DNA from: Tetrahymena elliotti 4EA
Taxonomy: Eukaryota > Ciliophora > Oligohymenophorea > Hymenostomatida > Tetrahymenidae
DNA length: 64,000 bases
Assembly (NCBI GenBank): GCA_000231825.2
Contig: JH720359.1
Span: forward strand, 273,676-337,675
Reading direction: 5' to 3'
Shown here: positions 48,998 through 62,048 of the stretch, piece after piece
How the letters are laid out: each line of letters starts with the position of its first letter
How positions within the stretch are numbered: position 1 is the first letter of the stretch
Translations under genes and position numbers: made by a program
The notes under the pieces: model-generated
What the model was told of the DNA's origin: nothing
Databases searched by the model: none
What the model saw: only the letters and a program-made list of their open reading frames with translations

Positions 48998-51900
48998 ATG
49001 GAATACTCTTTTTAGGATAATTAGTTTTAGGATAGGTAATAGCTACAAAATACATAAAATAGTAGAAATGATGGTCAAGCTAATGAGAATATTTAGTAAA
49101 TAGATAACATTTCAAATTCAGATAATAATATAATTTCACAAGTGTTATCTCATGGATTATTCTTTTCTTCATAAAACCAGGTAATAAGATGCGTTTATTT
49201 ATTTTATAAAAGTAGAAGAAGCACATTTATTATTTTTTATCAATGATAAACTGTCTTCGAACAGAAAGGTTAATGTTTAAAATAAAAATTATCCATAGGT
49301 AATTAAAAAATTGCAGTCACTGAAATTGGGATCAAACTTTGAAGTGTTCTCAATAGCTTTTTCGTTTATTTAAGACCAGGTAGAAAATGAAGAGAAATAA
49401 AAAAAGAGAAGTATATATTATTATTATAGTTTTAATAGCAATTTAATGGACTTAAAAATAATATAGAATAAGAAGATTTAATGCATTTAATACAAATTGG
49501 TAATAATAATCAGAAACTCATATAAATTAGTATTGACCCTAACACCTAGTTCCTGTGTATATCTTATAAGTAATTGTTTTTGCTTTACAAAATAGGTTTT
49601 ACTTATTTAGTTATTTGTTAATTGCGGTTATTTTTTAAATGAAACTACTTGCAATAAAACATAATATTATTTATAAATTTAACATTCTATTTTAATAAAA
49701 GTTTTTTTATATTTTTAAAGGAGAGACATGGATTATGAGTACTTATATTCTCAAAGTAGAATAAAACCATCTAGAATTTATCATGTTTAAATTACTTATA
49801 CCACTAATTTGCTAGATAATTAACCTTGTTATCATATAAATATGTACATTAATGGGGTTTTATAAGGATAAGTAAATAAATTACAAATTCTTTTTAATTT
49901 TATGCTTAAAATACTTACTTAAAATAGGTAGATTTTAGCAATCCCATTAAATTTATTGTCAAGAGCTTGATATACATAGGCTCTGAAAGTGCTGAGAGTC
50001 TTTTTAGAGGCCAGATAGCAGATTTCGTAATAAGTACTTAGGAGTTTTCAATTGAAGTGATAAAGGAAATTTTAGATGAAAAATAAACATCATACGAAGA
50101 ATTAAAAAATATGCCATCAATTATGAATATTTTAGGTGAATTAGAAGTTAAAAATACAATTGGTCTTTAAAGTTCTTTGGCTACTTTATAAAACAAACAT
50201 TAAGTACCTTATCAATTGTAAAGTTTACATGGTACTTATGCAGCTGATACTTAAATGAAAAAATCTCTTTAAATAAAAAATGAAGAAATAATGCATAAAA
50301 ATAATAAACAAAAAAAATATTGTGATGATTTTAGAGATTCTCTATTGAGAAATGATGATTTAAATATAGCTATGAGATAGATGAGTTTAAATTACAGATG
50401 GATATTTACCACTCTATTTGCAATGTCGCCCTCTATAGATGATGGAATAGGATAAAAAGTTCCTTTTTTCTGTCTCCATACTCTGATTGCTAATGGGAAT
50501 ATTTAGGTCAATGAAAACTATCCCTTTTATGTTATTGAATCAACTCGTTTTCATAGAGTTTTAAGTTATGCCAAAGTCAAAGTAATTCATAATAAAATTA
50601 TATCAAAAGGGTATTCAAATATTATTTTTAATAATAAAATAAATAGATTAGTAGAGAATAGCTAGAGTATTTAGCAGATAAGGCAGGCTGCATTAAAACA
50701 TTTGTGTAAATTAAAAATATTTTAACAATTAATAATTTTATGTTTTTAAAATTACTAGGTTTGAATAAAATTTAGAAAATAACAATAAGTAAAAGCTGAA
50801 GATAGAGGGAATTTATTATGATTAATTTATGTAAATGGCAAGAGACATTAGCCTTAATGAAGAGGAAATATAAATGGTGAAAAACTAAGCCTCGATAAAT
50901 CCTCATTAAGAGGAAGAAGATTTAGAACGTGAAAAAAGGGAATGGTAATCTGTATAAAATGAATTTATTAAAGATAACAAAAAGCCTATGTTTGTTTATA
51001 ATTCTCTTAAGCATTTACAAAGAGTTTTAAAAATGAAATAAATACCAGAACCATTCAAAGAATGCAATCTCTATAAAATAGTAGGATTCTATCTTATTCT
51101 CCCTCCATTCAGATCTCTTTCTGATGTAGGATATTACAATAGATTTGTTCAAGCTCTTTTTTAATTTCGCTACTAAAATAGCATAATAAACCTTTTTAAG
51201 GCCATGTGTCATGGAAGACTAACAAGATGTGAAATATCTTTATTCCACACTTTTGTTGTTGATAAATTATAGTTAGAGAGTTCTCCTAACATAGAAGAAA
51301 TATTCAAAATGCTCTGTATTTCCAACCCTACTAGCTTTACTGAAAAAGAATTTGACTTTTTTTTGAATAATTGGTGTCTTGGCTCTATTTACCAACATAA
51401 TAAAACAGGTGTATAAATATATATTGATAGTTTTAATTAAAAGTATTTAGAGATTGATCCTCAATCGAAAAATCTAACAGATTTTTTTAATCAATCTGCC
51501 ATGAGCTAGCCAAATAATATTAATTCTATGAATAACAATAATTTAAATGGACTAAATGTTGCAGAATCTCATTAATCTTTAAATTCTAGTTAACGTGCAA
51601 CTATTGCAACATCTTATTTCTAATTTAGGGTTTTAATAGAAGAAGGAGAAACAATACAAGGACTTAGTGGAATAGAAAAAGATGGATATATTAATCTGGA
51701 CTCTCTTAAAGTAATAACTAATTAAAGAAAAATATAAATAGCTCCTCTTAGAAATCACAGATAATTTTAAAACAGTTTTCTCTATGATCAAAAGCCTTCA
51801 TCTCCTAAACCCTAATAAAAATAGTATGATAAATAAGCTACTAATCAGCTATCTCCTTGGGGAACTTCTTCACAAACAACAGCATCTCCATCATTTTAAC

Positions 51901-54900
51901 CAAAAAATAGTCTAGAGAATTAGTCTCCTTAAATATCATCAAATTAATTATCTGTATTTGGAGAAAATCCTGATGAAATAGATTAAAATGCTTTTGCAAT
52001 CAGAAAAAAGAGTTCAACAATGATAACACCAAAACACCTAGAATATTAATAGCAAATAGAATAAAATTAAAACTAAAAAGAATAGATTGGCTAAAAAAGA
52101 AGCTCAATAACTTCTAATAGTAGCAACAGCCCTTAAAGTAAAATTATCATTTCATTTTATGTCTTGTTAAATAATATGAAATATGAAATTTTCCACTCAA
52201 AAAAACATAAATTATTATTTTATTAAGTGAGTTAAAATTATTTATTTAAATAGACTTAAATGGACAGAATAGAAATTTAACAGTAGCAGTCACGTCTCCT
52301 ACTCATGGTTTGTTGGATAAATAGATAGATTTAAATAATTAGAATCAATAATCAATTAGTATTTCTGACAGACATATTAGGGTAGGAGGAGATTCTTAAA
52401 AGTAAGAAGAAAACTTATTTTTATATTTTGATCCTTAAGAAATGAGAAAGGTTACTGGGTTTGAGATATTGATTAACTAAGATCATGAATGCCCTATCAA
52501 ATACTAGGAGAACTAACTTATGATGGACATTTCTTCTTAAAAGTATATATGTCGCTTTTCTACCTTGTAGTTATTATCGGTTTCATAAAAATCACCAAAG
52601 ATGTCTATTGATATGAGTGCATAAAACTTTCAAACTCCTACGTTATCCCAAGCAAATAGCTTTAAGATTTCGTAATAAGGATAGGCAAATCACCAAAAAC
52701 ACAGCTCTTAAACTTCGAATGATTTCTCTGTCAATAATAAAGGACATTAGAATACCAATAATTTGCATGAGCATGAAAGTCATTTATAAGGTAGTGATTT
52801 TGGCTCTGGGTCAAATACTATTTAATCACCAAATAGTAATTCTGGAACTGGAAGAAAATATTCTAACCTTTAAGATTACCCAATTTTGTGCAATTAATGG
52901 AATTAAGGAAAATTTTAAATAATAATTAATCACTGTACTAATTGTGAAAATCACTAAACAACAACATGGCATGAAGAAGCTGATTTTTGTGAAAAATTCA
53001 ATGAACTTGGTCTTCTTTTATAAAACTTATTTCCGAATGTAGAAATCATAGGTAACTTTGATCAGCCTAAAATAATTGAATCTTTTGAAGTTTATATTAG
53101 AGGAGTTGGTCCCTTAGAGATGAGAGATACTTAAGGTCGTATAATTTTATATCGTAAAAACGAGCCACTTAGGGGATTCCTAACTTATTTCTAATAGAGA
53201 ATGATAAGGGTAAAGATTTGTAAATAATATTTTTATCTAATTTTTTACTTATTTTATAGGTGTTTGATGGTTTAATATTGCTGAGCATGAGTTATGCTGA
53301 TTCATCAGAGATGGAAAAAATATAGCTTGAATACTTGAACAAATACTAAAACCTCATCCCTCCAGTATGGAGTTAATATCATGAATATCCATGTATCGTA
53401 CCTGAAAGGAGATAGTAAATAGAAGAAGAGAAAAAGAAAGAAAGTGAAATATCAATAGGAACTATTATGATTTGCAAGAATTGGGGATGTGGGAGTTAAT
53501 ATGAATATACAGATGATAATAACTCAAATAAGTAATGCTATTATCATCCAAAACCTTTCGATTTAGGATCTATGCATGGATTATGGCCAGAGTCATGGTC
53601 CTGTTGCAGAGGAAATTGGAATTCATCAGGTTATTTATTTTTCATTTAAAAAAAGGTGTAATCTTTATAAATAAAATTTTTTATCTACACTATAGGTTGC
53701 ACAAGAGGAAGACATCAAGGGTAGCCAGAAAAGAAATTTTAAAAGTTGTGCATTAATCATGGTATTTTATTAATTTTTGATAATAATTAATTATAATAAA
53801 TAATATAATTAGGTGCTATAAACCCAGAAACTAAAAGACCTGACTCTGCATGTGGTAAATTATACACAGAAAATGACTAAAAAATATGTAAATACCATCG
53901 TGGATACTTTAAAATGACATCTAAGGATAGTGGATATTGGACATGCTGCTTGGATGGCTCTTATGTTGCCCAAGGATGCCATGAAGATACTCATGAATCA
54001 GTTAGCTGGCCAGATCCTAAAGCTAAGATCTATTTTGTTGAAAGATAACTGATAGTAATTTTTTATTATCTTTATTGAAAGATATTTGAAATTGATAAAA
54101 AATAATAGAACCCAGGATTAGATAGAGACAAAAAAGCAAGTACATTTGAGAAATCTTCTCTTTAATCTTTGGTTTATAGATAAACGTAGGCTTATAAAGT
54201 AACTTAAATCTTCAAAATATCAGTGAGTTAATTTTCATTTATTAATATAAAATTAGCCATATATCACCAAAAAAACTTTGATGGAAATTGAAAGAAAGGC
54301 TATGGAGAATGAGATAAGAATATGCCTTAATTGGGGATGTGAAGAAATAAATATGAGGTTCAAAGAGGTAGATAATGCTAAAGATTAGGAAAGAAGAATA
54401 AAAAATTGTTCTTATCACCCAGGATATTTTGATTTTGGAAATGTAAATAAACCTGGAGGAGGTATATTATCTATTGCATAGCAACTAGCAAACCCATCCT
54501 AAATATACATACCAGAAAATGCAATTAATCCTAGATGGACTTGCTGTAAAAAGCCATGGAAATCTTAAGGCTGTAAATTAACACTCCACAGAGGTATTAT
54601 TCTATTTTTTTAGAAAATATTTAATCTTACAAATAAAATATAGGTCCAGTCGAAGCTACTATGCCTGAGCTTAAATTTGGAAGATGGCCCAATGTGAATG
54701 CTATGAAGCATTTCAAAAAATAATTTTCAGCTTAATTTAAATAGAAAATGGGAGAGCTCATTCTTACAGAAGATCTTGCCAGACATAATTGGTATTAATT
54801 CTCTATAGGAAAGGTATCATTTCTTTATTATTTCTATAATATTTTTATAAAATTGTTTAATTTTAAAGGAATTGATTCCAGTTTCTAGGATTGGTGAATT

Positions 54901-55210
54901 ATGTGATAAGTTTAAATTATATTGGATGGCTTTATTGGAAGACTTATCTTACCATTTTAAATATTTTGACGTACTAAAGGGAGTAGCATAAGCTAATTTA
55001 GATAATGGCAACGGGTTTATCGATAGAGAAGTGTAAAATTTAGACATTAATTAAAATAATATAAAAAATATTTTCTTAAAATTATTAGATTTACAAAATG
55101 GTGGTTTACTCCTTTAGACTAATATCCATTAAATATATGATATTTTAAATTTAATATATGAAACAAATAAAGGGCAATTAAGTTAGCTTTTTAAAACAGA
55201 AATTGAATGA
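48998..55210 (+). CDS. Large multidomain protein: LamG-like, CxxC/Rdx-like and three CHORD zinc modules
   Basis: Starts MEYSFQDNQFQDRQQLQNTQ at 48998 and ends at TGA 55208-55210, with over ten short introns; several 5' exon borders (49180-49740) are uncertain. A concanavalin/LamG-like domain is visible at 49460-50040: LIQISIDPNTQFLCISYK, IYHVQITYTT, INMYINGVLQGQ, SLIYIGSESAESLFRGQIAD. A long helical region follows (50050-51500), then a Ser/Gln/Asn-rich linker. At 52920-53150 a segment with INHCTNCENH (CxxC), LFPNVEIIG and ESFEVYIRG resembles the thioredoxin-fold Rdx/SelW family. Then three CHORD-type zinc modules: CKNWGC...CYYHPKPFDLG...WSCC...GCTRGRH (53470-53730); CKYHRGYFKM...YWTCC...GCHEDTH (53740-53990), whose N-terminal half is degenerate; CLNWGC...CSYHPGYFDFG...RWTCC...GCKLTLH (54320-54600). 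The last ~200 residues are helical. CHORD proteins bind Hsp90/SGT1. This domain order is new to me. Confidence 0.75.
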
Positions 55211-56286
55211 AAATGATTTTTAATTTGACTATGTTTTCATTTTAAAATAATTAGTATGAATTAAAAATAATTTATTTTATTCATTGTTATTCATAATCAA
55301 ATAAAATTAGTTTAATTTATTTTCTGTTATTTCATTTTAATAAAGAATATTCTAAAAGCGAGCTCATTTTTATCTTAAATTTTTTATTTTGAATTAATAT
55401 CTAAAAAGAATAATGAAAATTTCATCTAAAATTGATTGATTGATAGAATGATAAAATATAATGATAAATTTTCAAGTTGTGAGAATATTAGGTGAGCTAA
55501 CCCAAAAATTTGTTGCCTTTCTTTCATTCAGTTTTTAATAAAAAACTCTCTTTAGACATTAAAAAGTATTTTTTGGAAATATCTATGTTTTAAAGAGGTT
55601 TTTTTACAAATTTTACAAACGCATACAGCTTATTATGCTAAATATAATGTCTTTTTCATACAATAATCAGTTTTTCTAGCAATATATACTGATTTACTAA
55701 CTATGTTATGGATTTTATATTGCGCATATTACCATTTAAAAATATAATAGTTGTAGTTTTAAAAAATTTGTTTGTTTGTTTGAGTTAGTAATTTTATTTT
55801 TAAAGGTTTATTTTCATCTTTTGCGGTTATTAATATCTAAGCAGTTTAAAAGATATTTTTTAAACTACTTTTTTGTTGAATTTAGATTCACCTTATTGAA
55901 TTTGCTGCTCCATTTTATTTATTAATGTCATATATAGCTTGATCTGATACTGATTAGTTCAATCTTACTTGTTCTGGTAACACTTTTGTAGACGATTGTT
56001 ATTGATTGATTGCTTGATAATAGAACTAATATATGCCCCATCATATATATAAAAGAAAAATTTATTTAAACTCATAGTGTTTTTTTACTTTTTGAAATTA
56101 TATGAATAGCAAGGAAAAATAAGGAAACAAATAAATAAGCCAAGCAAAGAAAAGAAAAAAAATAAGACAGATTAAAGATAAAAATTTAGCGTGATCAGAG
56201 AGAGAAGTGAAGATTTTCATAACGAAGAAGAACAGGAAGAATAAAAATATAAATAAATAGATAAATCACTAAATAATTAATAAGCA
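55211..56286. other. Intergenic region
   Basis: About 1.1 kb. Mostly AT-rich; the last ~180 bp (56100-56286) is purine-rich (AAGGAAAAATAAGG..., GAAGAAGAACAGGAAGAA) and probably the leader of the next gene. No RNA gene or conserved frame recognised. Confidence 0.45.
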
Positions 56287-57600
56287 ATGGACTCATCTTA
56301 GGACGATAAAAACAGGTTGAAACGAAGCGGAAAGAAGCGTCCCTAATCGCAACAACAACAAGAAAGCGGAGCAGGTTCTACAAGTGCAGCAAATACAAAT
56401 ACAACAACTAGTACTTTAGGAAATGCCAATACTCTTCCTGCAAACATAAATAGCTCACTTTAATCCCAAAATTCAGCAAACACCTCATCATCAATAAATT
56501 CAGGGTCATAAGCCTAAGGTATTTCAGTTTCTAATGTAACTAATTAGCAATCATCTTAAGTCCCTTAATAATTAACTGGAAAAATAATTGAAGAACCTTC
56601 CCTAAATTAGAAAGTAACTGTCAATTCCGAGCTTTTGGAGTATGTGAACAAGCTTGAATATTTAGTTGTGTCTACAAGACAAAAGCTTTTAAGAGAGAGA
56701 AAGGCATATCAGCAAATCATTTCCAGCCTTGCTCTCTATTTTGACGCTAAAGGAATTAGATCATAGCAAGTTGAATAATATGTCGATTCAGTTGTTGATT
56801 CTCTTTAGGCAAATTAAGAAGAGTCAGATTTAGAGTTTGATTAGCTAGACTGGGTCAAATTTTTGCATGATAAAAAATCAGATAAATTGAAAAGGTCAAG
56901 AGATATGATAGATTTATAAGGTTCAAATTTGCATACATCAACAGGAGCAAGTGGATCAAACATCAATTCAACTTTGCAAAATTCAATTGCTCTCACTAAC
57001 GGATTATAAAATCTAACTAACTAGAATACAAATAGCATATAATCTAGCATATAAAATTCCAAAGTATAAAATGGATAATCCTCCTCATTTGGCTCTGTTC
57101 CTAATAATAATGCTTAAAGTAATATAATTCGCCTTCCTATGGGTAATAATGTCAATGAAGAAAAAAAGGGATCTTAGCTATCCTCTTAAAACTAATCTAA
57201 ACTGAAAAGCAAAGGAACATCAAACAGCTCAAATCAATAAACTCAGAGTTAACTATTAAGTAAAAATTATCCTGTTTCAAATGTAAATAATAGTGGGTCT
57301 ATTTCAGGTATTTTAGATGTTGATGGTGAAGAACCTAAAAATAAAAAGAAGAAGAAGCCAAACCAAAGCAGTGGTAATATATCAGAAATGAGCGGGTTAC
57401 AAGTTAATGCTTTAAATTCTTAATAAATTGCCTTCTAGTAATAGTAATAATATGAGCTTCTAATGCAACAAGAGTAATAAAAAATGCTTTATTAGCAGTT
57501 CCTACATGCTTAGTAAGCCAACCAAATCTAACCTAAGATGAATAATCAAATTTTTTAGCAATATTTAATGAGTTTTTAACCATAATCCAATGCTTAGTGA
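56287..57600 (+). CDS. Gln/Asn/Ser-rich protein with short conserved-looking helical core, unknown function
   Basis: Single exon of 438 codons, ATG at 56287 (MDSSQDDKNRLKRSGKKRPQ) to TGA at 57598-57600. A basic N-terminal cluster (RLKRSGKKRP) could be a nuclear signal. Low-complexity Ser/Asn/Thr/Gln sequence flanks a helical core at residues ~115-195 (LLEYVNKLEYLVVSTRQKLL, ERKAYQQIISSLALYFDAKG, QVEQYVDSVVDSLQ, LDWVKFLHDKKSDKLKRSRD). A second basic block, NKKKKKPN, lies near residue 355. The last 60 residues are almost all Gln, Tyr, Leu and Met (many TAA/TAG codons), prion-like. Nothing catalytic is visible. The helical core is the only part likely to be alignable between species. Confidence 0.75.
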
Positions 57601-59206
57601 ATAATATGAAAATATTATTAATTTTTGTGCACAAAAAACTTAAGTAAACCCCCTTTAAATATATATAAATAATACAAATAATTTGTCAAATCAATTACAA
57701 TAAATATTCTCTTTAATCATAATTTTTATTAGTTGAATAAAAGCACTAACTAGCTAGATAATATATAAATCAGTATCTCAAAAATTAAAAATTAAGTACA
57801 AGCAAGCATAGGTTGAAATTGATTTGGAAGTAAGTAATTAAGTTAGATACAAATAACTTAATTTATAAATACAAATTAAATTAATTTATAAATTAGATCT
57901 AGCTTTAAAGTTTAAAATAATCAAGCCGTTTTAGTAATAGTTGAAAAATGACCACATGCTAAACCATGCGTTTCTCTTACAAATAAAATATACAAAAAAA
58001 ATGATTTATAATAGCATCATTATTAATTTTTATATCCTATTTTATAACTGTAGCATACATATTTTTTTGTATTCTCTAAAACCTTTTTCAGATAATTCCT
58101 ACTTTTTTTATTAATTGATAATAAACTTTAATTTCATTCTCTTTTTTTATATTAATTAAATTTAATTTTACTGTATCTTGTAGGTTGTAATAACTTTATT
58201 TTATTTTTTTAAAAAGTTACAATTGCTTAATATTTTGTTGGATATCAATTAATTAACTTTTATTAGTAATTTGTTTATTTTTTTATTTTATTCTTTTATT
58301 CTTTTTTATTTATCTTAATAATAACCATATTGTTAATAATACTTTTCATTTACTAATTATGAAAAAAAATATCTAATATCCACAAATAAAACGAAATTTT
58401 GGATTGCAAGTTTTCTTTATTTTATTAAATCTTTTAATGTAGAGTATGTTATTTCTTAATGTTTTAAATTATTTACTTTTATTTTTATTTCTTTATTTCA
58501 TTATTATTTGTATATTTGAGTTGTGTTTTATTTTGTTTGTTTGTTTACTTTTTTATTCGTTTTTTGTTTAATTTGAATTCTTTTTGTTGTATTTATATTT
58601 GATTTTTTTGTTTTTTTATTTAATATTATAATTATTAAGATATGTATGTAATATTTATGATTTTGTATTTTTATCAGTAAAAGAGAATCTATCAAGCTAT
58701 ATTAAAGATATTTTGTAAGGATTTATTTTTTTTGGGAAAGAGATTTATAATGTTAATTAACTTTTTTAATCTACCGAATTTAAAATATTTAAAGCTTTAA
58801 AGTAATAATTCCATAAAAAACTTCTTAGATTTTAAAGAAAAATATTCTGAATGGAAAATGTGGTAAACTGGGTTGTTTGTGTGTTTGTGTATTGAAGCCT
58901 TTAACATTCAGGTATTTTAATCTAAAATCTAAGTAAATTATACTTTAGCTTAAATAAAATTTGTTAATAAATTTTCTTATATTAATTTTCATACTAGACA
59001 TTCTAATAGAAGCTAGTGAATATATAGTGAAAAATCCAAGCGTAAAGCTATTACAATAAATTTTTATCTTCTTCTAATTTTAAGATGATGAATTTCATTT
59101 CTGGAAAAGTTAGTTAGGAAGACTTAATAAAGTGAATTTAACTTTTTAAGATTGTAGTAGTAGTTTAGCATTTTAAATGCAGTAATAACCTAACATCGTT
59201 TTATGA

Positions 59207-59671
59207 ATGATCTTGAAACCAATTCATTTGAAATCAAAAACTTATCCTGGAAATTTTAAAAACTTAGAAATTTTTTCATCATAAAATCATTAAGATATGT
59301 TTGCAAGCTGCATTCTTTGGGCAACTGAAATTTAGAAAATTTTGAAAGAAGTTAATTATTATCAAAGAATTTCAGCTATTCATCTCCTTTTAAAGAATCA
59401 GAAAATTAATTATTATTAAATTAGCGCAATTTCTGTTGGTTATTAAATTTCTTAATTAATAAAAAGTCTTTCATAAGCTTTTATAAATAATATTACTAAT
59501 TTTTATTAATCTGATCAATTAATCAATAACTTCAAGAAAGATTTCAAAATCTGTGATTACTTCTAATTACTAAACATTAATTCAAATGATTCCTAATTAA
59601 ATTATTAAAAATAATATTAAATTTTATTATTTTCAAAATATTTCATTCAAAGAATTTGTAAAATTTTGTGA
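59207..59671 (+). CDS. Possible small ORF, unknown (weak)
   Basis: A frame of 154 codons starts with ATG at 59207 (MILKPIHLKSKTYPGNFKN) and ends with TGA at 59669-59671 in ciliate code. Composition is plausible for a helical protein (for example MFASCILWATEIQKILKE). However, with TGA as the only stop in AT-rich DNA, frames of this length arise by chance. There is no domain, no close neighbour and no clear leader, so it is listed only as a candidate. Confidence 0.2.
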
Positions 59672-60284
59672 TAGAATATTTTTTTTATTCTGACATTTTT
59701 TGTTAAAATTCTTTTAAAAACTTAACAATTTTCCTATTACAATCTTTAAATTGAAATATAAATTCTGCGATTTTTATCTTGACAAAAATTTTAATAAAAA
59801 TACAAAAAAAATGCCAAATATTATCCTACATAATAATGAAAGAAAAATTTTAGTGTTTAAATTATCTAGATTTATTTAAGATAAAAATTCAAATTTAAAC
59901 AATTTTCCTATTTTCATTTTTAAATCAGAATAATTTAGTGTTTACCATCTTAAAAAAAAATTATTTTAATAAAGAAGAAAAAAAATGTCAAAGATTAATT
60001 ATTTTTAATTTTGATAAAAAAATTTTTTCTTGTGTTTAAATTTCAAGATTTGAAGAGAAAATTATTAATGGCTTTCAAGAAGTAATTTAAATTGAATTAA
60101 GTATTTACTGTGTCAAAGCTTAAGGTCAATGAAACTCTTCTAATTAAAGATACGAATAAGATAATATTTAGTCCTATTTATTTTATTTAGCATAATTTTT
60201 TATTTAAAATTTCAAAATTTTGGCAGCATAGCTCCTGTTAGAAAGATATTCCTTTTTGTTGTTTGCTTTTTGTGTATGTTATTT

Positions 60285-60480
60285 ATATTTTGAGAGATTT
60301 GTTTTTTATTTGTTTGTTTAGCTATTTGTTTGCTATTTTGTTTGTTTGGTTTGCTTCGGTTTTTATTGGTTTTTTTAGAGAGATTTTATTTTATTTTTTT
60401 CTAATTAGTTTATTTATTTTTTTATTTATTTAATATTTAGAGAGATTTTATTTGATGTTATTTGATTTTATTGAGAGAGA
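60285..60480. repeat. Interspersed AGAGAGATTTTATTT-type repeats
   Basis: The motif (TT)AGAGAGATTTTATTT recurs at about 60377 and 60439, with degenerate copies near 60291 (GAGAGATTTGTTTTTT) and 60470 (GAGAGAGAGC), embedded in TTTGTTTG simple sequence. Function unknown; it may be simple-sequence expansion. Confidence 0.5.
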
Positions 60481-62048
60481 GCTAATATGATGATGCGATT
60501 TTATAGTCTAGTCTATCTGTTTTATAATTACCTAGAGGAAAGAGAGCTTTAATTCAAGCAAGAATTTAAATAGAGAGATATTTTATCATTTATATTTAAA
60601 CTTTTGTTCAGTTGTGTAATAATTTTGACAAATCCAATGCTTTAGAAGATGCGAGTTCTTTAGCATATTTAAGAGGCGGTGGGATACCTCTTATTTGGTG
60701 TTTACAAGTTTTTTCTTAAATTACCTTTCTATACAATCCCTTCTATTTAACCACGAATATGGAGATTATTTGTGTCTTTTGTCATGAGGCTCCTTAATTC
60801 GAGTATTTAAAAACTTTGAATCGATTAAGGCGGAGACATCAAACAACCATTTTCTTAAAAACTTGAGTGTAGTATGTGTGGAAATGTAAAAAATTGGGGC
60901 CGTATGGATTGTATTTTCAGGCAAAATAAGTGTTTAATATAAGAATAGTCTGAACATTTTCTTGCTTGCTATTCGTATTTTTATTTTCTTTAGAAATTAA
61001 TTAATTATAAAAAATTTCCCCTTTATTTTTTTTTTAAATTTCAAATTAGTTTTTGCTTTTCCCCCTTCAGCTTTCTTTTCTTAATTTGAAAAGAGAGAAA
61101 TCCTAACAAAAAATTAAAGTATTAATTAATTTGTGATAAAGAATGAAACATCAAATTGTATGAAAAATTAGTGAATAAAAATTAAAGAAGAAATAAATGT
61201 TTAGAACTAAATTTATTATGACTTTAATAAAAGAAACAAAAAATAAAAATGGAAATTAAATTTTCACAAATAAAAAATATTTCTATTTTTAAAATATCAG
61301 CTTTAAAAAAATTAAATGAATTTGAAACACTAAATTTAAATTCACCATAATTTTTAAATACTCCACAATAAATGTATCATTCATTTCATAAAGTATTAAA
61401 ATATTTAGCTAAGTAATACAGCCATCTAAATTGCTTTCAATTCTTCACTTCATAAATCTATATATACCAATGAGAATTAGTTGATTTCAAAGGTAATACA
61501 CTTTTTAATTTCTGTTTCATTAATAAAGAAAATAAATTATTTCTATTTAAAAAAAAGATAAGAGCTCTTTTGATTTTTAAGGGTATTTATTATTTATTCT
61601 AAAATATTTCAAATATCTCAATATTTGAATTATATTTTAAATAGTGTTCTTCATGACTAAATTTTAACCGGTGAAAATGAAGGTTAACCGATTAATAAAT
61701 TATCCATAATTGTTTGAAATAAAAATAAATGGATTTATAAATTAATTGGCTTTATCGATTAAAATATTATTTTATTCAAAATTATCTGAATAATTTGAAA
61801 AAACATATTATTCAACCGGATAAATATTAATAAATTGTATTATGAATCAATATTAAATTGAAAGAATTAATTAAGAATCAGTCAAAATTTATTCATTCAA
61901 TTCTTTTATTTATTAAAAACATAATAACTATCTCAATTTTAAGTTAATCAGAAAATTATAGGTTAAATCTTTTATATTTTTTTATTCTTAAATATTAGTT
62001 TTTAGTGCCTCTTTATTACAAACAAATAATTCAAGTAATCAAAGAAAC
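60481..62048. other. AT-rich region left of the transposase relic
   Basis: Contains the GC-enriched island (60601-60930) and then about 1.1 kb of AT-rich DNA. At 61665-61695 GGTGAAAATGAAGGTTAACC stands out as a short, less AT-rich motif. No complete gene recognised. Confidence 0.4.
60601..60930 (+). other. GC-enriched island with Cys/His-containing open frame
   Basis: This stretch is clearly less AT-rich than its surroundings. On the + strand a TGA-free frame runs through it: ALEDASSLAYLRGGGIPLIW, then MEIICVFCHEAPQFEYLKTL (ATG near 60759) and ends at a TGA near 60863. A second frame just after it has ECSMCGNVKNWGRMDCIF. The CVFCHE and CSMCG pairs could be zinc-binding. A 7-bp hairpin (TAAGAGG / CCTCTTA around 60670-60692) lies inside. 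It could be an exon, a fragment of a mobile element or an RNA; evidence is insufficient to choose. Confidence 0.25.

Larger units (their letters stand above)
57601..60480. other. Gene-poor AT-rich region
   Basis: Nearly 2.9 kb. Includes T-rich DNA with TTTGTTTGTTT-type simple sequence near 58490-58620 and 60300-60360. Apart from one weak frame at 59207-59671 I see no gene. Confidence 0.45.

Noticed and set aside
54980..55030. EF-hand loop in the C-terminal part of the CHORD protein (LDNGNGFIDREV)
   Set aside because: The G-F-I core fits, but positions 1 and 12 are Leu and Val instead of Asp and Glu, so Ca2+ binding is unlikely.
57601..62048. TTTG/TTTTG simple repeats as telomeric or rDNA-like sequence
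   Set aside because: They are irregular, lack the GGGG of ciliate telomeric repeats, and lie internally.
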